A stretch of DNA of 64,000 nucleotides from Dasyornis broadbenti (GCA_013397935.1 VZRN01001114.1:909507-973506); one strand, 5' to 3'; positions 38,201 through 50,954 are shown, numbered from the stretch's first letter. Notes: a model not told the origin generated them from the sequence alone. Translations and numbers: made by a program.

Positions 38201-41200
38201 TTCTGTGGCTCCCTGACTGTAGTGGTAAATAAAAAATAGTACTTCTATCATGCATAACTTGTGACAACTGTCCCTTTATAATGGAAAAGGATTACAGCTA
38301 TGCTATTTTCATTCTTGGCCCATTTCCTTATCTAAACTGTAATGGCTTAATTTCCTTTCCTTTTCAATGTGAAATTAGTGCTGATGAAAAGTACCAGCTT
38401 ATCACCTTAGGAAACAGAAGCATGTTACTCATCCAGAGAGCAAGAAAACCACAGGTAAAATGTAGTGTAGGGTATCACCAAAACCAAGCAACTCTGGTGT
38501 AGATGGGAAAGCTATTTCAAGAAATAACTTGTTCCCCCCACAAGATATATACAATTCTTAGTCTCCCTGAGGACTTTCTCAACTGCAAAGCAAATCAAAT
38601 ATGGCACAGAACATATGAGCATACTCATTAGGTGATTTAAATCAAAATATAGAAGATACCTCAAAGTTCAGTCACTGTTGGATATGAACTGAGATATATT
38701 TTTGATGAGATATGCTAAGGTTTTAGCTGTACTTGTGCTTTTCTATAGATCTCCCTTTTCTTCTGAAGTGGTAAATGGTCATCTTCTGTATATCAAAGCA
38801 TATATGTTGATAATTAAATTTATGATAAATTTATCGATACCATCAATAATGAGAAAAGCATCATTAATTACATTGTTGATAATGAGATACATGTTGACAT
38901 ACATACATTAGTATGGCGCGTGCAAATGCTTAGTTTTTAGTTAAGCTGTGGGCTCATCTGTAACCCATTGCCCATCTTGGCTCCAGTGGTGGAAGGAAAT
39001 CACACTCTGAACTCTCCTCTGCACAACAGGATCAACTGGGGTCAGCACAGTCCCAAAAATACATCAGAAGGCCAGTTAATAATTATTTATTCACTTACCA
39101 ATGGTCAGGAGCAAGTGAGTACAGAGGCAAAAAAAAAAAGGAGAAACCTAACTTGAACTTATGCTCCTCTATTAGCTGCTCTTCTTGCATCACTTGTCTC
39201 TCTCTCTCAACCTTTTGGTGGGGGTGTCTAGCTAACTTAGATTAAATGCAGCCTTAGATGGCTAGGTTCAGCATTTGTGCAAAAAGCTGGGGGATTTAAA
39301 CTGCGGCTGGTGGATGTAAGCCTAAGTGCTTCTCAGTGAACAGAAATGAAAACTAAATCTGAGGGAAGCTAGGCCAGCATAATGTACTCCTGGGATGAGG
39401 GTAGGTGGAAGAAGGTGTAAAATACACCAGCTCAGACTCCCTCCAGAATTGGAGAACTCAGATTCACATCTGAATTTGGCTTCCATTGCCTGGTTCAGAA
39501 AGGCGAACTCTTTCCAAGTCTGGAGACACTGGTACATTCTGTGCAAAACCCTTACAGAGATACTGTTCAGCTTGTCTAGCCCACAAATTAACTTAGCCTG
39601 ACATATCTTCTGTTTTCCTCTGGAGGCACAGGCTGCATTCAAAGATGCAGTGAGCAGCAGAAATGAAAGCAATGCCCTGTGCTGCTCTGTGACCTGCTGC
39701 TGCTGCGTGCTGGGCATGGGGCATGGGCAGGACCCGGCGTGATGCCATGGACATTCATTAATGCTGGGGCTGCATGCACCTCCTGCTTTCTTAGATGAAA
39801 GAAAATGAGAGTGAAATAGTCTATTGTAGGGCAAATACACTGCAGAGAAGCCTCCTTACAGCCAGATGTACTGTGAAAAGTATGTGACGAAGCAGGGGCT
39901 GCTTGGATTTCAGATCTGTTGTAGTCATGTCAGCTGCAAGGAAGAAACATCTAGGAGTCAGGACCTGTCAAGTAAAAAGACGGAGTGAGTATCAATGCTG
40001 GCAGCCAGTGTGGAATTTTAAACCCAGAATCAGATCTAGGAGAAGATGCTTTGTAGCAAAGTCTACCTACCCTACAGAAGGTTTAAGAGTTTCCTGACTC
40101 CATGAAGGCCACCACTGCTCCGTCACTTAGACTGGGGACAAGCAGAGTGACACTCAAGGTTTGGCCAAAGGAAACCTCCTACCTTTCTCTAGACCCTCAC
40201 TGGAAAGGAGCAGAGTCCCTTCTTCAGGGACTGCCACCTTCTTATCTTCCGCCATCTCTGTGAAAAGCAATAGATTAAATTATATTTTCTTTAATTCACA
40301 CGGAAATACAGAGAGATGATGACAACCCACTGCTTGGGGAGGATCACAAGCCCCAGTTCAGTAAAAATGGTGTTATCATGGCTGTTCAGAACTAAATTCC
40401 AGGAATTACACATCTGAGAAAATCTGGGAAAAACACTTTCATCTCTCTTCTACTATGAAAAATGTGGCTTAATGATGGAAAAATTACAAAAGTAAAAGAA
40501 GATAAAATTGGAGACTTGCAAAATTTTTTTAAAATTTGGCTTATTTCTAGTCACAACATTAGAATATTCTTTCACCTGGATCACCAGAAAAATCAAAATT
40601 ATATTTAAAAAGGAGTTCTTTGAAAATTGGGCACATGAAACTAGAATGCTGTTCTCCCTCATCAGTACATCAGTACTGTTAAAGGATGGCCTGAGAGCCT
40701 AGAAGTGTTAATCAGGCACTCAGAGCTACTTCAAACTCCATCCTCTGCTTCATAAGGAGAAACCTCCAGGACCTCCCCAAATCCAAGCTGCACATTGACA
40801 CAACAGGATGCATGGCCACCGGGAGCCACCTGCACATGAGACACAAGGGTGGCCGGGCACAGGAACCCAACAGTCTGTGCTGCTGATGCCAAGGAAGGGC
40901 GGGGGAAAAGCAGAGCAATAACTGTGGTGGTTTGGCCCGACAAGGGAAGGCAAGATGGAAACACAACAAGGAGATGAGCGGTGTCAGCAGCCTGAGAGTA
41001 CATGAAGTGTCTGTGAGAGAGAGCAGCAGCCCCAGCACCGCTGTGTCCCAGAGACCAAATTTGTAATGACTCGGCAAAGCACATGCCAGAAAGCCTGCCT
41101 ACCCCTGCAACCATAGAAGTTGTGAGTGGATGCTTCGGGCCAAATTAATCCCTGTTGGAAGCTCAGGAAAATCCAGGGGAGGTAGAGGCACAAAAAAATG

Positions 41201-44200
41201 TGGCCCTTTATTAGCATCATAGCTTGAAAGCCAATTTTTGTACATCAAGAAGTGATAAGCGACCAAAATAATGTCAAAGTAAAAGAAGACTTTTCTTTCT
41301 AAGAACTTCTGACTCCAGTGTTACTCATTTTTGTTTCCTGCAGTCCCATCCATTCTCTCAAATTGCTGGTGGGGAATCTATTAATTATTCCTCATTAGCA
41401 AAACAGAATAAATACCTCTTTAAAAAGGGGCTCCGTAGTTTGATCAGCTTCATGGATGTGGGCCAAAAGATCAGCACTAGATCCTGCGAGCAGGATCAGC
41501 CTGCTGCAAGCCCACATTTTGTGCAGGGACAAGTTTTCCAGACAGGAATTACACCTGAAAACTCTGCACTGTAACGTGATAAAGCAGGTAATATCTGCCA
41601 GGTTGTGAGAAATGTTAAATACACAAACTTATGTTTGGGCAACCTCACGCAGGCTTTTGTAGCTCGTAAAGAAGACACCTGAGGGGGTATGTTTACAAGA
41701 GCTGAGGTCGATATTTTTCATTGGGGAGATTAATACTGGCTGGAAAGTGAGCAGCAATAGTGATGAAAACTGGGAAAAATAAACTTCAATAAAAGTCTCT
41801 GAAAAAAGGAGACATTCCCAGAAAATGTGTAGACCAAAGCCAATTTTCCTTCGAGAAAAAGCACAAGAAGAAAACCACCAGCCCAAAAACTGACTAACCC
41901 AGTGTCTTGATTGCTGCCAGGCACTTCAAGGTGCAAATACACAGATTTCCGGCTCAAACCAGGCTGCAGGTGCAGATCTGATGGCAATTCAGCAAGAGCA
42001 ATAAGCAAAGCTATTAGTGCACACACTGCAACCACATAGACAATTATTCATGTGCTTTTCAATTGTTATACACAGTTCAGTTTAACCTATTTCATGACTG
42101 ACCACATAGAGTTACATCAAAACAGGCTGTTAGAGGAAACAAAGAGGAAATGAAACAATGGCAAAGATAAGTTCAAGCTGAAAATACCAAGTGGTCTTTG
42201 AGGAAACAATAGGGATGCTATTAATTGTAAAATACCCTGTAGGCTCCAAGCAGGTTGGCAGCACTCACTTTTCCAAGCCTGAGGCCAGAATCAAAGAAGA
42301 CACTAAATCCTGAAAGCCTGGGAAAGCAGGAGAGCTGAGTGTGCTGCTGAAGGTTATGGAGACAGTGTCAGTGAATGCTGTTGACTACACAAGGCACCAA
42401 GACAGAGATCCGAAGATGATGCTGCAGTGTGGCAGTCTGTTGCCAACCCAGCGATGGAGGTAATGAGACTGAAGAGGAGCTCATACATGCAGTGAAAGTT
42501 TGAATTCCTGCCTCATGTTACCCTAGGTCAGGGAGAGCTCATGGTACTAAGATAGTTGCTCAGTATTAGACCTATTTTCTGTGATTTACTAGGTAATACC
42601 CAGTATGGATTTCAATATGAAATCTTTAAGCATGCTTGGGAAATAGAAGCATGGCATAAGGAAAGGAGCAAGGAACAGGACGTGTCATCATCCTATGCTG
42701 GAATGTGGCTCAGGTGTGGAAGCCCTGGCACTGACACACAGGACAATGCATCTTAGCCCTGTTGCTCAAAGGTGCTGCTCCCAGTCCCAGGACTATGCCA
42801 CCTTAAACACCGCTGCAGTGGGAGGTCATTCTGGGGAAACATGTCATCCTGCAGGAACCTGCTCCTGGGACAGGACTCAGCTTCTGCAAAGCATATGGGC
42901 AGCCTTGAGTGGGGCCATGATCCAGGGATACTCCTGTGCTTGGCACTAGGTAGTTCCCACCCCCAGTTTGGGACTGGTACAGTGCTCTCAGGAAGAGCCT
43001 CCTGCTCCTTGCCACTCAGAGATTGCTGACATCTGACACCACAACATTTTCAGATGCTGGAAAACCTAAGCTGGGCAGCAAAGAGGACTTCAAGGTCCTT
43101 GTCTTAGGTAACAATTCAGGTGCTTGGATGCCATGGGCTTGGTGCATGCTCCCTCATGAACTATAGTTCTTTCAGCCACTTGGATTTAAGTGCAGATTAG
43201 CATATTTGGGGCTATATCAAATAATTACATAGTTAGATATAATAGCAACTATTAACTCTTAAATTATTACTGCTAAAAATAGCTGGTTTAAAAAAACACC
43301 TATAACTCAGTTGTGTATGGTTCTATATTATTTGGTGATTGCCAACAATACATATAAATATCTGAACAGAGGCATTTAAACAAGAAGAGGTACAAAAGAG
43401 AAACAAAATGAAACAAGTTAATGTTTAAATCAATGCCTATTCATGTTCTAGTCAGTCTTGCATAAAGTATTCAAGGTTACTTTAAAAAAAACTGTAAAAA
43501 TTGGTTTGGATTAAACCTGCTTGAAAACAAGTGCGGTTTTAACATGAATTGTTTTGACTGCACTTTAGTTTTGAATACATTTTGAAATAAAATAAACCAA
43601 ACCAAAACAGCAAAATGTTGTACTCAGAGTGATTAACAGAAACCTTGACTTTTTTCAACTAAAACAATTTATCAAATTTAAATGCAATATGTTATGCTTC
43701 ACTGAAACTTTCATTGGCATAAAAATATGCCAGATTCTTGGTGTCACCAAGAAAACAGGTGACAAAATACTTAGGAAATCAAGGAAAACTTCTAGGACAT
43801 AATGTCATAAAATAAGGATGAAAAAGCATCATAAGACAAATCCTTGGAAAGTCCCCACAGCTATAAATAAATACAAGGACTGATGTGAAGCTGAATGGGC
43901 TCATTGCCCAGATTGTTCATATCCTATATTGTCCCTGTATTGTCACTATGTTGACTTGATGGTACCTACAGCCTAACTCTTTGATGACCCCCTGGGTTTC
44001 ATCAGGGAAGCCCACCAGGAGCAGTGGGCAGATCCAGGAGCACCCAGCCCTCTCTGAGGTCACCACAAACCACAAAGTCCCAGGCAGTGCTGTGGTCAGT
44101 GCTAGTCACCCCACATGGCATCCCCATTGGTCATACAAGGCACTGCCATGGCACCCATGGAAACACATCCCTGACCTTCACCCTGCGCTTGTTCCAGCAC

Positions 44201-44934
44201 TGTCCATCACAGACAAGCAGTCAAACTCTGCCCAGCATCCATGCACTCAGGGATGAGTCGGGGTGACTGGAGATGCTCTGCAAATGCTGCCTCTTTTGGT
44301 AGCTGATGTGCAAGGTCCTTGGGTCCTGAACAGCCTGTTCAGTTGTATTTCCTTCCTTCTCCTCCCCAAAACTGTGAGGACTCAGGCCAGCCTTTGCCAT
44401 TTTACTGAACAGGCAATGGTGCAGACCCAGCCAGCCCACAGCCATGTGGCACAGGCAAGAATGCAGGACAGATATGACATTTTTTTTGCATAGAAAACAT
44501 TTTCTCTGTGACACCAGCTTCAGCTTCAGGATGCCTGTTGCCTCCGCAGGTATCTGTGCTCTACTCTGTGACACTGCAGACCAACAGAGTGAAGAGCAGA
44601 GCAGAGAGTTCACCCAGCAGAGCTGGCCAGCCCTCCATGAGCGTGCAGCAGAAGCATGCTCAGGAAAATGTGGTCTGCCTCAGATTGCCTCCACTCACAG
44701 GGAGGAGAGGATGACATTGACCTGAACACCTTTCTGATTCTCCTCTTTCTCTTCCTGCCATCACCTACCCACTTCTTGCTCCTGCCACCTCCCTCTTGCT
44801 ATAAGGCAGCTAAGATACCCTCCAATTTGACTTCTGATTTAGTCCTTTCATGTTGTTTCTATAAGTAGATTAAATAATTTCAAGGCCCATCCCTACTAAC
44901 TTGTCACTATTTTGATGGACAGCAAATTTACCAG
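32202..44934. other. No gene recognised; long unique stretch
   Basis: About 12.7 kb with no CR1, LTR or other repeat I could recognise. It includes a weak exon candidate at 35340-35413 (listed separately), a 179-codon open frame at 33395-33934 (+) overlapped by antisense frames, and an A run at about 39129-39139. A GC-richer patch lies at about 40.7-41.1 kb, and very AT-rich parts at about 32.7-33.3 kb and 43.2-43.7 kb. None of the open frames has an identifiable domain. Confidence 0.5.
35340..35413 (+). other. Weak candidate coding exon (unrecognised)
   Basis: A good pyrimidine tract (cctcctttattttcttcttttt) ends in AG at 35338-35339, with a branch-point-like TCTGAC at 35289-35294. The next 74 bases are open and read 'KALEKVGNTTKKEEKSDT' and 'PQEKPG', a hydrophilic Lys/Glu-rich peptide. 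A GT at 35414 (GGA|GTGTGT) could be a weak donor. The frame also remains open upstream and downstream (35276-35563), so the splice borders are not required by stops. I do not recognise the peptide, and A-rich DNA readily produces such sequence. Confidence 0.13.
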
Positions 44935-45460
44935 GATAGACTAGTTGGCCTCAATACTAGAGAACAAGCCATGGCGTGTTTACTTTTCCATACAGATGTG
45001 ACCATGAGGATCAGGAAATATCATGCAGAATTAAATAAATACATAAAAGAGAATATTTTCCAATATCTACAAGGAAATTTTGGAGGAGATGACCGATGCC
45101 AAGTATTTTTTTACACTTGATGTGTCAGCAGGGTTTTGGCAGGTGCCCCTAGTAAAAAACAAGAATGTATTTGTGCACATTCAACACCCTCTTTGGGAGA
45201 TGCTGTTTCCTTAAACTGCCATATGGGTTGTATTCAGTATCCAAGGTGTTTTACAGGAAAATAAAACAATTTTTCATCATATACAGAGGGCTTAAGCCTA
45301 AACAGATGAGGAAAAAAAGTAAAGTATCATGATAAAAGGCTCCAAGCAGCTTTGGAAATAACTAGATCTGCTACAAAGAAGTTAAACAAACGGTAAGTGT
45401 AATCTAAATGCTTTATAATGAAAGTAACACACTTGGAAAAGAAGTTTCAACAGCCCAGCA
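44935..45460 (+). pseudogene. Decayed Ty3/gypsy-type retrotransposon reverse transcriptase
   Basis: Three blocks of a Ty3/gypsy-class RT lie in the right order but in three different frames. (1) 45101-45151 reads 'KYFFTLDVSAGFWQVPLV', matching the motif-A region ('..F..LDA..GFWQ..L'), with the first catalytic Asp retained in LDV. Just upstream, 'LNKYIK' (45030-45047) matches the 'DLNK.IKR' block. (2) 45180-45275 reads 'FNTLFGRCCFLKLPYGL', then 'YSVSKVFYRKIKQFF', matching 'FNTPFGRY.F.RLPFGL.SAPE.FQ'. (3) 45322-45393 reads 'YHDKRLQAALEITRSA' and 'KKLNKR', matching 'EEHD.RL..VL...R...LKLN'. The region between blocks 2 and 3, where the catalytic Y.DD should be, is not legible. Frameshifts and stops make it inactive. 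No LTRs, gag or integrase were found nearby. Confidence 0.8.
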
Positions 45461-47170
45461 TACAGATAGTTTTCAGTATATGTAGGCTCTCACTGTCACG
45501 CTTGCCCTGACTAGAGGAGGACAGATAGGTTTCTCATAACAGTGAATTCTGGGAAGAAATGTATGACTGCAAAACCTTGTCAAGCAGCCAGGAAAACAGA
45601 TACTTTTCAGGGGGTGCATTTCTGGTACAGCTCCACACCAAATGTTCAGCAGGTTACTAGTGTCTCTAGACATATTACCAGCATAGTGCCCTCACAACAG
45701 GTGGGGCCACAGTGGGGAGTGGCCAGTGGTCAGCTCTGTGCAGTGACCACCACTGAAAACTCCACTCAGATGTCTGAGGACTGTTGTCCTTCCTCCCATG
45801 CTTCAGGGTTAGTTGGGTCAGGGTCAGAGAGTTGCTTGAGGAAGTGCAGCACTAAGATTTAGAGCCAAACAAGAACAGTATATTGCTGTTACAAACTATG
45901 CCGTGTCAAGTCCTTCACCAAGAACACAAAGCTTGGGATCCTTCAGCTTTCAAGCACTGTTTTGCAGGTGATCACAGAAATAGTCTGGAGCATATGACAA
46001 AACTGTGAAGGTCTTAAATCTAAAACAGCTTTTGTATAATCCAGCTGGCTGAGTCAATGCCTTGTCTGGTTTCAGAGTGACCACGATGGTTAGAGCTGCT
46101 GCAGAAGGCAGCTCTGGTACACAGGGCTGGAAGGGCACATCCTGAGCCCTGCTGAGGGTATCAACATGACCTTCCTTCCCTGGCAGATAGCACTGATCAC
46201 AGGTAGCAATCATATCCTTGGATACCTGCCATTCAGGAACAGGTGAGCTCTTCTGAGAAAGAAGAGCTGCAACTGAGGTACAGGGGAGAGGGTTGGCAGT
46301 CTCATCTGAGAAAGTCCCATATGTGTAACAGTAAAACAGAGTTCACACAGCCAGTTGTGTGACACAGCACAGTGCTCTCCATCCAACAGCACCGCCACCA
46401 AGGATTAGCTACATCGTGCCACTTGGTAGGCTGCCTGGCATTTTGCATTATCTACATTTTGCTCAATCTTATTTTTTATAGTATCTGGAGAAAGAGAATA
46501 TCTGTCTACCTTCACTGAACTCTTGCAGAAGTCAATTGGAATCAATTTTCATCTTGGGCTGGACCTCATTTCGCACAGCACTATCAGTGAGCACCAAGGC
46601 TCTTCATGAGGGGAGTGACCCACCAGACTGCCAGCCAAGACACTCTGTCTGGCCACGGACATCTGCACCCAGACATGCCTCAGATACCAGCTAGCCCATG
46701 GCTTCTCTCAGCGTGCCAAATGGGACAAGGATCTGTTTTGGAGAACAGTGGCATAACAAATACAGATATTTTTACAGGGGAAAAGAAAGTGAGGTCCATC
46801 TTGGTAGAGAAAAGGCAAAAGCAAAAGGAGCTGACTGGTTAAAACATGAGATAATCAGAACACAATGACCTGCTGTTTAAATCAAGACTGATAATGCAGG
46901 AGGAGAAGAAGTTAATCAAATACTGACACAACTATTCCATTTTAAAAAGTCAGATATTTCCTTTTATAAATAACTGGTATAAAACAATAGATAGTGGAGT
47001 GAAGGGACTGAAGAATATATTGTTTTCACCAAACAATGTTGTATTTGGGAGTAGAGGAACCAGTAATTATGATATTTTAGCAAAGCCTGGTTTTGGCAGC
47101 TTTTCCAGCATTCACATGCAGAGTGAAATGTCAGTTCCAAATATCAAATTAACAGTAAATCTAGTTCTCC
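45461..47170. other. No gene recognised; possible further Ty3/gypsy debris
   Basis: Apart from the short minus-strand motif at 46142-46189 (listed separately), nothing was recognised. Open frames are at most 106 codons (45542-45862, +). Confidence 0.5.
46100..46215 (-). pseudogene. Possible Ty3/gypsy RNase H C-terminal tail (inverted)
   Basis: On the minus strand, 46189-46142 reads 'YLPGKEGHVDTLSRAQ'. This resembles the end of the Ty3/gypsy RNase H domain ('Y.PGKE..VADTLSRA'), with one residue missing before the Asp. It sits about 700 bp from the RT relic but on the opposite strand. The residues N-terminal to the motif do not convincingly match RNase H, so chance is possible. If real, it is a second fragment or the product of an inversion. 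Confidence 0.35.
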
Positions 47171-47232
47171 TTTTTTTTTTTTTTTTTTTTTTTTTGTGTN
47201 NNNNNTCCTTTTTTTTTTTTTTTTTTTTTTTT
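47171..47232. other. Assembly gap of 6 N between two near-identical poly-T flanks
   Basis: The left flank is TCC plus 25 T plus GTGT. The right flank is TCC plus 24 T plus GAGC. Six Ns (47200-47205) lie between. The two flanks look like the same locus represented twice at contig ends. Confidence 0.95.
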
Positions 47233-50102
47233 GAGCTTCATTCCATTGGCTTTCAAATCACTGAGTGATTTAAAATATCAGAGTGTTTCAGAAATAAAGC
47301 ATACTTGGTGGCATTTCAAGTCTAACATTTTGCTCAGATGAGCATTGTACAATTCAGCAAATTGTTTAAGAGAAAGAAGCTACAAGGGTCAATAAATCTG
47401 ACTCAGCTATGAAGTTACTGGAAAAATCCAAGTTGGTAGTCTTTTAAAAATCTAAAATGAACCGCATGATTTGGTTTCAAGATTTAAATTAATGTAACAA
47501 AATTATCTGATTATAATTTAAAGAAAAAAAAAAAAAAAGTAAAACACCAACACCAGTATCAGAAGGAAAGGAATCAGAGGAATCAAAATCCCATTCTAGT
47601 AACTTCAGTACTTGCCTGATTGTGGGGATAAATCAGCATGTCAATAATGCTAGTGAAATTCCTCCAATTTTATATGGAAAGCATATTGCATTAAATAGAC
47701 TGTAATCTACAGATCCCTTGATCATTAGAACTCTCCATAATCAAAACAGGGTCAAAAGGCAAACAAATGAAATGAAATCCAGTGATTACAAAAATAAACA
47801 ACTGAGCAGTGGATGGTAATTTTATGAAGTGTATGCAGTAGTTCATATTGCAAGGATGGAAGGACTGAGAAAAAATACTGTATTTGGAAAAAAATATATT
47901 TGTCTGAAAATGATCTCTTAATTTTTTGGCTACTCTTTCATCCACCACAATTGTGTGGTCTGTTTTTCAGAGAAAGAAGAAGCCAACTGAACTTCCTTTG
48001 GCCAAAGTTTTTTTTTGTCTCAGGAGTGGAATCAGGTTTCTCTTAAATAACTGAAGGCAAGATTGTTGCCTTATATTATATGTATTGTTACCAAAGCTAT
48101 TGTGGATGAAGACCATACCCAAACCATTGCAGACTGTACCAAGTCCAGAGAAATATGTTGCTTCCTTCACAAGAAGAAAAAAATGTTTTCCATTGTAGGA
48201 CTCAGAAAACATCTGTTGTTAATCCATGAAGTTTTAAAAGACTGACTGGTAGCTGTGTTCCTCTGGAAATGGATTGACTTAGCAAGCAATAGATCAGTTC
48301 TAAGCAAAAAATCTTCATTGGTGCCTCAGTGTCTTCCCTGCACTAGGAACATACCAAGCCCAGGGTAGAGGGTGTACCACACTCCAGAAAACGATGACAC
48401 AGAGTTGAGCTGGAGGCATCCCTAATTATCCAAGAACAAAACTTTGAGTTCACCTGAGAGGCTTTGGGGTTTTTTTCTTATCTTCTCATGCTATTTGAAA
48501 CATTTCACACGTAGAACTCATATACAAAGTGGTGATAAGAAAAGGAAATTAGAAGATGTCTGAGAAGTATCCATGGACCATCAGCACAGGGGAACACACC
48601 AAGCATGTAACCTTCAGATCTCAAACCTGTGATAACTGTCAGCTGTCCTCACATTATCTAAGAAGCCAGCGTTGGTATTTGAGTATCACTTCAGAGATCC
48701 TGTGTTTTCAGCTCTGTGACTGCCTGAAGGAGGGTGCAGGATGAATTCTGCAAGGCAAAGCAGGGTCAGGAGCAGGGTGTGTCAAGACCTCTGCACTCCT
48801 GAACCGGAGCCTATCCACACAATATTTTGTAAAGAATGGCAGGTGATGCTTTTTGATTGTAACTAATGAGTAGCAGGGAATGTATCTCTATATAAAATTT
48901 GACTTTAATCTTACATCGATATCAGAACACTTTAGTTTCTGGAATTGTATTGCTTTCCAAACTTCTCCCCTTTCTCTGTTTTTTCCCCCTTTTCTCTCCC
49001 AGCATTTTACTCCAGCAGTCCCACAGTGCAGTATGGGATGAGACGTCTCCTGCTCACGTTACATCACAGCATTGATACCCCATTTGATGCATACTCTCAG
49101 TCTCTCTGCTCTATGTAAAGCACAGCAACAAACTTAGCTTCAGATTTTCAAGAGAAGACATCAGTAAGCTCTCTTGGTCCTTCTACAGATGCTCAACTGT
49201 CTTTCCTTCCCCTTCCCATAACATAGTCTCTGCCACATTAACTTTTACAAGTAAATGTCTTGTTAGGAAGATAAGACAATGGTGTCTCATATTTCATACC
49301 CAGGTATCTGTAAAGAATACATCAGATTAAGTAAAGCCCTGTATGCTGTGATCTCACAAACTGTGGTAGGTAAACTGAATGCAAATCAGTTACTCCCGGA
49401 TGTTTACTATCGTTCAGGGCTTAAATGAAATAAAGTATCCTATAGGCCTTTGAACACAGCATCTCAGAAACTATAGTCAACTAAATGAAATATCACAAGT
49501 GCGATTTTAAGTTGTGCCCTATGAAGTTCAGTGCTCAAATCAAAATATCCTGGAACGGACATGAAAGGAGGTCACCCTCTGTCTAAAGATGTTGTGTGAC
49601 TTTTTTTAACCTTGTGGAAAGCTGGTACTCAAGACAGGTGAATTTCAGTCTTGAAAATGGAGAGGCTTGATTTTTTCCACTTGAGTAATTTTTATATCTA
49701 TGAAAAGTAACTGATGGAAGTCCTACATCTTGTAGAGCTTAGGTATGATGGAAGTATGTTGATTCAAGACCTTGACAAGTCACTGTATTGTGTAAAATAC
49801 TTGTTTCAGGCTCAAGTTTGCCCTGTCTCAGTATGCGTGTTATAGGGATGTTTGGAACTGCTAAGTGTTTCTGAGTAGGGGCAGATTTGGGGTAGAAGTG
49901 GCTGAGAAGCGTGTGACAGTGCAATAAACTATGAGGTTTAAGAGAAAGGTAAAGAGAGAATTTACTTAATGGCTCCTGTGACCTCAAAAGCAGTGGGAGG
50001 GCAGAAGCTAGGACAGAAGGGGAATCTTGCTGCTCTGGTGACTCTGAAGTCTCACAAGTTTTCATTCTAACGGGAATGTGTAAGAATTTACCGCTTTACA
50101 TA
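47233..50102. other. No gene recognised; unique sequence
   Basis: Contains an A run at 47523-47538 and a pyrimidine tract ending in CAG at about 48961-49003 that resembles a splice acceptor but leads into no supported exon. The longest open frame is 108 codons (49739-50065, -), without a motif. Confidence 0.5.
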
Positions 50103-50486
50103 CTTACTTGTGGAGTTACAGGGTATAGGTAACAAAGTAACAGGCCTTAAAAGCCAGAATGACCTTCTCTCTCTGGTCCAGAAGAAACCTTGGCGCTAGC
50201 AAAACACATCCTGGTCACAGGGGAAGTGGAAAAGAGGGCATTATGGGCCTGTGTCCTGCTGGACCTGTCAGAGGTGAGAGACATTGTTTGTTACCTTAAA
50301 AGGTATTGTTTACCTGTTGCCATAATAGGTAAAGTTGTGAAACACAATAGTTAATTGGAGCACTTTGTCGTGTAGAGCTGCTTCCTGTTTGTGTTGTAGT
50401 ATATAATGAATTTTCACTGCGCAATAAACGTCTTTGCTCACCACCATGTTGTGAAGTCCATGCCCTTAAGAATCACTGCTCTTACT
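50103..50486 (+). mobile_element. Probable solo LTR of an endogenous retrovirus
   Basis: A 372-bp candidate LTR (50109-50480) begins with TGTGGAG and is flanked by an exact 6-bp direct repeat, CTTACT (50103-50108 and 50481-50486), as a target-site duplication. Inside, a TATA-like TATATAAT (50399-50406) is followed 17 bases later by the poly(A) signal AATAAA (50423-50428) and 'cgtctttgctcaccacc'. This is the compact U3-R-U5 arrangement usual in avian LTRs. The 3' edge reads ...CACTGCT rather than the expected ...CA, so either the end has mutated or the boundary is a few bases off. No gag, pol or env lies beside it, which fits LTR-LTR recombination. Orientation is set by the TATA/AATAAA order. 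Confidence 0.55.
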
Positions 50487-50954
50487 TGCACTTAGACCTT
50501 CATTACCTTTTGTTTAATAATTTTCTGAAGTACCCTAAACCACAACACACCTCTCTTTAACCTTCTACATGTGAAAGAAAGGAAGCACAGTTCTTTTCCA
50601 GGGTACTGTGTGCACAACCTCTGGGTCTGTTGGTAGTGTCTACTCCTCCAGTAATTTTAGAAGTCCTGGCAAATGCTATCTAAGTCACTCCTCGGTGCAT
50701 TTTTCAGACACTTGCTGTACTGTTGTCCACACAAAGAAAAAGTCTTGAAGTCTTGAGTGGAGTATCACATCAACAACATCACTGCAGAAAGATATTCCTC
50801 TTTTATACACCCAGCTAAGCAAGGCAATTTCAGCACATGCTTCCTCAAGTGTTGTTCTGCATGTTGAAGATGGTAGGCTTCTGCAAATGTGAATCACAAT
50901 ATCTCACTTCTTTTAAGTTTTAATTTGAAAAGGGTTTTTTTACAAAAGATACGA
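50487..50954. other. No gene recognised; spacer
   Basis: A 70-codon minus-strand open frame (50685-50897) has no recognisable motif. Nothing else is seen. Confidence 0.55.

Noticed and set aside
40690..41090. GC-richer patch with a 'tgtggtggtttggccc' start resembling some avian LTR ends
   Set aside because: No matching CA end, target duplication, TATA or poly(A) signal could be placed, so there is not enough to call an LTR.
48961..49120. Strong pyrimidine tract ending in CAG, as for a splice acceptor
   Set aside because: The following frames close within about 40 codons and there is no convincing donor or recognisable peptide.
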